From Embiotoca jacksoni (lineage: Eukaryota; Chordata; Actinopteri; Embiotocidae), in NCBI GenBank assembly GCA_022577435.1, contig JAKOON010000026.1, positions 4,762,142 through 4,826,141 of the forward strand: a DNA stretch of 64,000 nt, in the 5' to 3' direction. Each line of letters opens with the position of its first letter. Position 1 is the first letter of the stretch. Positions 50,601-61,018 of this stretch are shown in pieces. A model generated the notes under the pieces. It ran no database searches. It was not told where the DNA came from and saw nothing but the letters and a program-made list of their open reading frames with translations. The position numbers and the translations under genes are program-made.

Positions 50601-53600
50601 TCAAGATTTGTATGAAGGCACGAGGGAAATTAGAAGATGCAGGAAGTTTGTGTTTGTTTTGAAGGGGGGGAAAAAAACAAAAACAAAAAAAACAACACGA
50701 GTTGTACATGGTCTGTTAAACACTGGAACATCCTGCTGAAATTCAGCTCACGACTCTGAGCCTAATGAGATCCTTACAATGAAATAAATGCACGCACGTG
50801 TTCGTTTATTTTACTAATTAGGATAAAGTGACGGCTCGTGGTGGTGGTGGTGGTGGCGGGGGTGGGGGAGGGGGAGGTATTATTCAGCAAGTGCAAAAAG
50901 TTGTATTATAGAGAGAATCACCATGGTGATATCACCGGGGTCGTCTCGCTTTGGGATTGCAAACTGCATATTTTAACAGAAAAGAGTGATCAGTGATTCT
51001 GAACTGAAAAGCATGCAGTCTAAAAAAAACAACAACCTACCAGGTCTTGACAAAAAGTTGCATTATGAAAAGCAGATTATTCTAATTATCCCAGTGGGTT
51101 TGAAAAGGGTTGGGCTCTGCGCTGCGGTGGATAAACAAACTGTGGTTTCAGACGTTATTGTGTAGTTTATTATATCGCCTCCAACTCATACGGCATTTAA
51201 AATTGTTCAATATGGATCCTCTATTTTTAACACTAACGTAAGGAATATACTCACAAATATAGTTCCCACTGGACAGTCACACATCCTGCACGTACTGAAT
51301 ACATTAAAAAGAAGGAAAAATCAGTCCTATGTTAAGTAAACGTTCACCGAGCCCTCTGAGTAATTGACCATCATGGAGAACACCACGGGTGCAGTCGGCT
51401 TCACGTTTAACGGACCCTCGGAGCGGCGAGGCTGAACGTACAATCGCGATTCCCGTGTTCGTGTGCGTTTGCGTATGAGAGCGAGTGGACGAAACACTGC
51501 GGGAGCGCTGCGCTGGACGGGCCGCGGCCCGGGCGCTCGGAGGGACAAGCGAGACGGCCAGCCAGGCCTTTAAACGAGGTCAACTGGCGGGAGTTGACCG
51601 GGGCAGAGCTGCACGGACGGCGGGGGCCTCGCTTTGGGGCGGCGTCCAAAGACCAGAGCCTAAACACCAGCGAGATAAACACTCTGGCCCTGAGGGAGCT
51701 CCACGCTGCCATCGGGCTGGGCCGGGGCAAACGCATGCAGCTCCTCGGTGCGCGCAACGGACACACCGCTTGGAAAACTGCTTTCGTGGGGACATTCACA
51801 GCTCACGCGAGCGTCAACGGGAACTCGGCCGGGCACATATTGATCCCGCGCTCACGTAGCAAAACGCACAGCGATGTTGACTCTTGCAAGTTCTGCGATT
51901 AGATTAGAAACAACAAATGAGCACAATTATGCACAAACGAGGATCATGATCGCTGGAAAAGAGCATCAGGAATAAAAAATAAACAATAAAAAGCCTTCTG
52001 GATACTCCGTGGCAGCCTGGTGGGGGCGCATATAGGGTCGTAGGTGACGGAGGTCTGGGACCGTCTGCTGCTGTGGCCCACTGCTACCATGACATGAAAT
52101 CCAGATAACTGATGTAAAGTGGGTGGATGGTTCAAAACCTCTAGTGGGAAAAGCATCTCTGGTAGATGGCAGGTTTCCTCGAGGCAACACAGGCTTGAAA
52201 ATACCTTCCTAAGACCTAAACTGAAGACTGGTTAACGTCTTCAATCTTTCCATCCGCGTCCGTCACTCTATCTTTGCCGAGTTTTATCCTTTGTAAGCAT
52301 GCAGCTGTACTTCATTTCCCATCCAATCTCATGGGGCCCTAGACAAATGTTTTACTGCTACATTCGTCTCTTCATCTCGTCCTCCCTGGGCCGACTGTTT
52401 GCTTTGCGCCTCGGCTTTGCGGTGTGCTGCCGAGGCTGGGCGAAGAGCGTATGTAAGACTTTGCCCGGTGGGGAGGGGGGGGGATGCAAGTGTACTCAAG
52501 TCTTCAAAGTGTTTCCATGTAAATTCGGAGTTCCAGCATTATCCACACAGCCAATTAGCGGGACGGCGGTTAGGGAAAGGGACAGCGCTGCCAGGGGTTA
52601 AAAACCAGAGGTGTCCTGTGATCTGTCGTCCCTCTGTGTTACGGCCATCAGCCCTCTACGTCGATGTGTCCATCTCCAACCCCCCCACCCCCCACACACA
52701 CTCTGAACAGACAGGGCTGCGGGGACACAGAGCATCTTACCTGTGTCCAATGTGGGATGGATTTTTTTTTTTTTCATCAGTGGCCCCATTTAATCTTAGA
52801 TGACAGTATTACTCAATATTTTTGCATTATTTTGGTTTGAAATGTTGGAAAAGTTGCATTCTTTTCCAAAAATACTGAAACGGGAAGTCTACCATGTGTC
52901 ACGTGGAGACGTACCGCTTATGTGACGAGGCTCCATAAAGCTTTTTTTTTTTAAGCAGGAAGCTGCACAAAACACTACAAACGGACTTAAGTGGCATCAC
53001 CTGGGTTTTATTGTGAGAAATGTAGGCGCCAGGTTTTGACACTGAAGAAATATAAAAGGCATTGATGTCTGTAGTTCTGATGATTTGATTTTAAAGTGAA
53101 AATCAGACCCCAGCAGCGTAACACACTACAAGGCTAGTTTATCAGAGCGCTCTTTCAACTTATATTCACATGTTTTGAACCAGACTGTGGTGGCATGACG
53201 TTGGTAATGCATATTCAATGTTCTAGCACCTACGAGGACTTTAACAAACTGCTTCCAAGACGTTACACTCCATCTGCAGAGCTACAGACGGATCTACATC
53301 TGCGTTCATTCCTTAATCTTTCTGTCTCCAGCGAAAAAGATAATCACACTATTTTTTTTTTGGTCCTTTTTTTTTTTTTTTTCAGGACCTAATATCCTAG
53401 CCTCTCTCTACTCCTTTACCACGACGCTGCGTAATTCGCCGGCACAAAAGGATTTGCTCAAATTGAAGGCTGAGTTTAAATCTGTTTGTGCACAGCGGTA
53501 TTCTGTTTCCTTTTCTGTCACAGACCCTTATCAACTCCGAAGCATAATCACAGCTTTGGTGAGATCACTGTAGATAATTAGCAATTACCCTATTTATAGG

Positions 53601-56600
53601 CTCCTGAACAAAATCTTAACAGGCAACATAGCAAGGAATGCCATTAATTAGGACGCTTCAAGACGCTTCTCTTCCCCCCAAATTCGCTTCAAGACGCTTC
53701 TCTTCCCCCCAAATTGCTGAAATGGGATTTAGCGGGCTGAAAGGGGCCGTGGCCTGGTGTGACACTATTCTCGACACAAGTCCCCCCCCCCCCCCGCCCC
53801 CCCACACACCTCCGAACCACAACGCTGCGGTGTATCTAACAACCGGTGTGGGGGTGGGATTCCCAAGATAGTAAAAAAAAAAAACTTGCTATTTTTGTCT
53901 CACAATGCGCATCGGGGCCCGCAGATGAACCGATAAGCACTTTTGTTGAATGAGTGCAGAGGGAACACTTTGTTGGGAAATCTGTCAGAGAAACAAGCAG
54001 ATAAACGTTACTCACCGTTGCTCAGCTAATGTGTATCACTTTCACACGGAGGCTCTGGGAGGTTTCTGAGTTAACGGCATGTCGAGTGAAAGATGAAGAT
54101 CCAGTGAAGAATGACATATTTGGATGTGACATACAAGCGCGCGGGACCTGAGGTAACCGGTAACCGGAAGAAGACTCCATAATTCAGCTTTTAGGCTCTG
54201 ATTTGTACCTCTTTATGTAGTTAGCCTGCATTAAACCTGATTCTTCTTTTTTTTTCTTTTTTTTTTTAAGTAATGTCATAATATAGGCAATATGTCTGGC
54301 CGGCAATAATTGCACCATAAAATCTTTCTTAATTTTGGAGTAAAAACCCTCAAAAAAAATTAGGAACTGGATAACAAGACTATTAAATTACACAAATGAC
54401 ACATAAAGTTACATCTAATTGCATGTTTAATTGCTTTCGGTATTGTGTTCTGAGGGCATTTTAGCAGGGGAATAGTAGTACAACCCCAGACTTTCAATTA
54501 CAGTGTATTTGCCATTTAGAAAAGGAAAAAAAAAATAAAATAAAAAAAGCCAATTTCTCATCGTCTTGTATTTTTCTCAAATGATTGCTGGTGCAAAAGA
54601 CAAGTCATTACGGGACAGAATGAGGTCTAAAACTTTCGCATGCGACCGAGGCTTAAAATCCATCTCATTTGTGACCCAACTGATTAAATGAATGTCGGTG
54701 TTTCAAAAAATGAATCCCATCAGTTTAACCTGTCATATGTCCTTAAATGCGAAGTGAATAAATTAACCAAATTAAGGAAATCACATTGTGTTATCCGAAA
54801 GATGTGCCGGCAGCTGTACGTCACAGCCTCGAAATACATGTTCTCCCGCAGATAAAGTGCTCGTTGTCGAAGCTACCGACGCGATTGCGTGGCCATTTGT
54901 CAGATCTCTAAGTTATAGGCGAGGCTGCAAGTGAAGATTGCAGGACAAGAAACAATGAGACGTAAATCACACAAACAATGCGTGATGTGAACGGCTTGTG
55001 TCGCAGGTCACCGCTGAGGTTCATGCCAATCAGCTGGTTTTCCTTTCTTTCTTTTTTTTTTTAAATCCAACCACGGGCTCGATCGATGTGAAAGTTCACC
55101 GGTACTGGACGAGTAGGACGGATTCTTTTATTCCCTACGGCTGAGTGCATCCGTTCCAACGTGAGGGCCAAAATGTGGGGATCAAAATATGTTTACATAT
55201 TCACTGTTGGGACAAAAAGTGTAAATCTGTTCAGTAAAATTGTGAGGACTAAAAAAAAAATCTGTTTGCGCAAACAAGACTGAAAGGGACTAAATCGTGC
55301 ACACAGAAAACGTTGCAGGGACAAAAATCTGTTGTCACGGTGTAGATGAAATTAATTAAAAACTAAAATAAATATTTACCCCTTTTCCTTTTGGGTATGA
55401 AAGTCAGATTGCACACAGTTACCTCGTGGAGACAAAAAACAAACAAAAAAATCTGATCACACAGACATAATTAGGAGACAAAACTCAAATTTGGAGGAAA
55501 AAAGGTTGACAAATTCAGATCGGGAAGACAAATATGAACACACTCGTTATTTTTGAATTAAAACAACAAGAAGGTGGCGGGAAAATAATGTTCATACAGT
55601 CACGATATGGAGAGAAAGGCAATCAAATCTGGTCGCCACACGGTTTATCATTCACCTTAACACGGTGACTTTTGGTGGAAATTGAAATTATGTCGCGTTG
55701 CTAAAAGTGTTGAAACTGAGGTCCGGGGCGAGACTGAGGACAACAAGTGCGTACGTAAGGGAGAGAGGCAGAAGGTGGGCGCGGGCGTAGCGGGAGGGCA
55801 GCAGCAGTTGTTCAACACTGATGGCGTTATTAATTCAGCAGCACAGCGTACACGGGCGGAGAAATCAGCATGTGATTGAGATGACAGCAGGCTGGGCCGG
55901 GACGACCTTGTGAAGCAAGGTCAAGATGTAACAGTGAGTCAACAGACACAGCCCGAATATCCACTTCAGCCTCTCGAACGACAGAGGGAGGAAGAGAGAG
56001 CACCGCAGCGAGGCATTAAAATAAACCACACATGCAGTTCAGTGTACGAGAAACACAAGTACGAGTCTCCCCTGTGCCCGGTCGGCCGCGGCGACGTGAA
56101 TGACTGACACTTCGACTGTCGTATTTCAACTCTAGAAAAGAGTTTGAACGCAAAAAAAACTCAACACAGAGTTTTCACTGCATTAATTTTACATGCTGGA
56201 TTTCTACTGCAGACGATATAGACAAAAATCAAAACATCACGATGCTTTTGAGCAAATACCTCCATATTAATATTGAAAAAAATATATTGTAGGGATGCCT
56301 ATTGGTGCGTTCACAAAATATTTACAACGATACAACGATAAAGTGGGTAAAGGCCAATAACAGAAGAGCTGGAAGAGTTTGACCTATTAAGTCGCTTTAC
56401 TGTAATGCAGCCTTTAAAACCAGGACAACATTTCACTTATGCCCACTTTCACAATATTACAATATCCAAACTCTAAGACAACATCTTGTCTCATCTCGTA
56501 TCACGACATCGGTATGCCGTACTTTTCCGCCTCATCCCAAAACACACAATGACAACATTAACTCCTAACCAACACAAGAACATTAAAGCACGTATACATA

Positions 56601-59464
56601 AATATATATATTTATATATATATATATATATGATGGATATTTTGTGATAAAGTGCTGGATAAACTGTAAAGCTGAGCAGGTGACAATGTGAGATAAAAGT
56701 CAGGCTATCGCAAACGTTACACTTCAACCTTGGAGCTGGATGTGATAACATGTACCACATGTCACACGGTGACAACTCATTTAATAGCTGTCAGACCACT
56801 TCATTCAAAAAGCACAAGTGAGAAACCTCACGAGAGCGCCAAAACCTCCAAAGCCATTACGATGCATCCTCTGGACACCGTGAAAACCCAATCTCGTAGC
56901 TATTGACGTCTCGAGTCCGGACCCAAAGAGGCGGACCGACAGACGGCCGTCCCCGAGAGCCACGCCGGCTAAAAAAAAGACCAGATCCGGTTCCCGAGCA
57001 GCGGCGGCTCGTCTACAGATGCGAAACTGCAATTCTGTTTACAGTAAATGACATTTTAAAAAGAATGTGTTTTTCACGCTCTCTGTCTCGTACGTGTCGT
57101 CGCAGCTCGACGTTTCATTCTCAGTTAATAAAACGCGGCGTCCCTCGAACACAGGAAACACAGCGCCGAGTCAGGAGTCCTCGTCGGGGGCGGGCGGAGT
57201 AATCACTCAGGTTGCGTGTCACCGCCTTTCACGGGCTGCCGTCCCCGAGGGGGCCCCCGCCGCTTGTTCTGAGCAATAAGCTAATTGATTGAAACATTCA
57301 TCATCATCCGCGGTTCTCCGATGTACGGTGCCCCGAGGGCGGCGAAGTCCCGGACTTTTGAAGAACGGCGGAGCGCGCTGACGGAAGTGCCATTAGTGAG
57401 AGATGAGTGGTATAAAAATTAAGATTGTGGTTGATAATCTTTGGGCTTTGTTGTTTTTGCTGTGATTCATGGAGTTTCACAATGATTGGTTTAAGCAAAG
57501 AAAATGGGACTTTTGCTCCTGGTCTAAATAAATGCAGTGACCGGTCTGTAGTCAGAGTCCAGAAGATTGATCGCTATATATATTGCTTTTGACAGCAGCA
57601 TTTTGACAAGCGAGCTCCTGTAAATTGATGGTTATGTATATGAATTCAGAATATTTAACTCGTTCCCAATATCAGAGCAACTTGATCCAAGAATTTGTAT
57701 AGTCAACTGTCATTTCGCTTGATTTGAATGTAATCTTAGTGATTTGTATTATTTCCAGAGAACTCTTGACAATTTTTTTTTGTTTCCAGTCTTGTGGATT
57801 TTGACGTGAAAAAATAATGCCACAGCACTGGCAGCGTAAATTTCCATTTGTCGCGAGGGGAAAAAAAAAAAGACAAAGTGCTCAATTATTCAGAAACAAC
57901 ACAAAGGACTAAAATGTTGAAGCCTATCTGTCTAAAAAAATAAATAAGTGGGGGCTCTGAGAAAATGATGCGTGAATAAAGAATCAAAGAAAACTTTGAA
58001 CAATCGTTGGATTTCTTTTTTAAAAATAGCACTGCTTTCAAACAACCGTGGCTTTCTGTCGCTGTTGGGTTACTGCATTTTTCTTGTCAATAGTCTGAGC
58101 CTCATTTTGTTTTGCCTTTCGCCTGCTTGCCTGGTGGATCAGTCATCCGTGGCATCTGCCTCCATCTGAGTTTGGGCTGGCTGCATGCTCGGCCGGGCAA
58201 ACAGCAGCGGCCGGCCGGCTGGCTGGCAGGCCGGCTGGAAACAACTGCATTTTGTCAAATTCAATTGCTGGAATGGCCACACTTAAACCGCTGTTAAGAC
58301 GAAAATGAACAGCAGTCACAGCTGCACGGAAAAAAACAACGACTCAGCGCGTTGTTATGAAGAGCATCCGAGCGAGGAGAAGGAAGGCGAATAACGTAAA
58401 TAAATGGAAGTGCTCGGTAAATAAGCTGCTCCAACACCCGCGAAACACTTCGTTCCCAATAAAAAAAAACAAAAATTACTCCAGACGTGGATATTTTAAT
58501 GGCCCCAAAGAAACCCATTAGACAACAAATTGCTGCACATGCAGAGGGGAATACCCACATGGTAAAAAACCAAAAGCCCCACAAAAAAAAAAAAAAAAAA
58601 AAGTCAATAAAACAAAATGAATGCCCGTTTGCAAATACGGGGCTTCCCTCCCTCCCTGTGCCGTTTTTATCTAATTACCACACACAGGCAGCTCGGCGAG
58701 ACTCGATTACACCGCAGTCGTGCTTTTCTATTCATAGCTGCAGAGACATCCGCCTCCCATATCAGCCTCTGGTCGGGCACTTTAAGAACTGGGGGAAGGA
58801 AGGAAGGAAGGAAGGAAGGAAGGAAGGAAGGAAGGGAGGGAGGGAGGGAGGGAGGAAGGAAGGAAGGAAGGAAGGAAGGAAGGAAGGAAGAAGGGAGGGA
58901 GGAAGGGAGGAAAGAAGGAAGGAAGGAAGGAAGGAAGGAAGGAGGGGGGGGAGAGAGGGAGGGAGGGAGGGGGGAAGGAAGGAGGGAGGGGGGGAAAGGA
59001 AAGAAGGAGGGAGGGAGGGAGGAAGGAGGGAGGGGAGAAGGAAGGAAGGAGGGAGGGAAGGGGGAAAGAAGGAAGGAGGGAGGGAAGGAAGGAAGGAAGG
59101 AAGGAAGGACGTCAGCTGTAAACAGATATAAAGACGGCTCAGCTGTACTTGCACCAAATCTGCGTCTCAATTCACGAAACACGATGCGAACTCTTGGGAT
59201 TTACGAGAGAAAAGGGAAGGAGGCTTAAAATCACCGCTGATGTTGCTCGACACGCTTCCACGCGCCGCAATCCGTGTTGTTTATTGAGCAGGGACGACAC
59301 TTCCTGCGTGATAAAGCTGTCACGAAAGACGCTCAGCTGCAAGCGAGAGCGTTTGTACGTCCCGACGACGCTTCCTGGCGGCGAGCACACGGAGATCATC
59401 ACTGTGCAAACCCAGCTAAAATCCATACCATTAACGATGTCGTCCCCTCCTTGCAATCACCCGG

Positions 59465-59496
<32 letters not shown>

Positions 59497-59508
59497 CACA
59501 CACACACA

Positions 59509-59540
<32 letters not shown>

Positions 59541-60985
59541 GGCACTATGTCAAATGTCTCTGGCATTGACTGTCCACGAAGAGGTTGGAAGTACTCAAAC
59601 AAAGAGAGTTATTAATTATTCAAAGAGGCTCGCTGCAATCCATTACATCACATGCATTATGAAGCAGTCTGATCTCCACGCTCCTCTCCCGGATCTATCG
59701 GCTGAGATCGCTGATGTGAAGTATGTTTTATTTCCAGGAGGACGTCTGTTAAAGGCTGAACAATCAATATCTTTACATTAACAATCAGTTATAAAATAGT
59801 CCTCGTATTGACAAACCCATCGATCTACGGAGCATCTTTCAGCTCATCATTTGGTTTTTCCACCTTTTTTTTTGTTTAATTGTTGTTGTTTTTTTAGTGA
59901 CAACGCAACAAAACAAAACAAAAAAAATAAAGCATCGTTACACGACCTGCTCGGCACCAAACAGCCGGCGCACACAACGTCAGCTCGCCAAATATTTCCT
60001 TTCAGGAGTTTTGGTTGAGACCAAAACGAGCCGAAGAAAGCGAATATTTGACCACTCGTGTGACTCCAACTCAAATGATAACGGATCCTCTTAAAAAAAA
60101 AAAAAAATAACAGACAGAGAGTTTTATCGATGATGTCCCGAGGCCTTGAGACGGGATATTATTCGTCGGTATAACAAACGGCTATTTTCCCTCCTCCGCC
60201 GATGAGGAACGTGTTTTCTAACCCGCGCTTGAATTTCAAGTTAAATATATTTCCCGACCCTGAAAAAAAAAAAAAAAAAAAAGACCCCCAGAGATTCGAG
60301 GCGATGTCCGTCGACCGTCTCTCCGTCCGACGCCTGACGACTACTAAACGACTCGGCCTCCGTCCCGTCGGACCAGTTTCACGCAAAGCTGCGCGTTCAG
60401 TGTCAACAGACAAAACGCATCATATTTCATGACGGCGTAACCTCGATGGCGGTAATAACTGAGACGAGGTGCTTTAACCGAGCTCCATGTGTGACCGGAG
60501 CATAATCCTTCATGGCAGCTTTGACGCATGAATTTCTAACAATAAATATCAAGTGATTTTTTTTTTTTTAATTTTTTATTTATAGTATCATATAAAACTG
60601 TGGTTATATGTTCAAGCAAAGCATTACATGTAACACGTGTCCATTTTTGCTTTTGTCTGATGCATGTCTCTGGTCTGTGATTGTCTGCCCCCACCAACAA
60701 CTTCATATTTTGGATCTCTATGCTGTCCTTTTCTCTCTCCGCTCTCCTCTCACCCCACTTCCTGTTACGACAGAGTTTTTCCTTCCGTCGGTTGGAGGTT
60801 TTGGTTTTTTTTTCTCCCCTCCCTGCTTCTGTGGGAATTGTTGGGTTTCTCTGCATGAAGCTGTAAAGTTCTGCTGTAAAGGACTTTAATGTGTTAAAAG
60901 TGCCGTGAAATAACCCGCGTTGTGATTTGGCGCCATAGAAATAAAGTTGAATCTGGTTTTGAAGCAAGTTCAACAAATTAAAAGC

Positions 60986-61018
<33 letters not shown>

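Noticed and set aside
58487..59228. Open frames of 131-214 codons on both strands
   Set aside because: They are translations of the GGAA/GGGA array (Glu/Gly/Lys/Arg or Pro/Ser/Leu).
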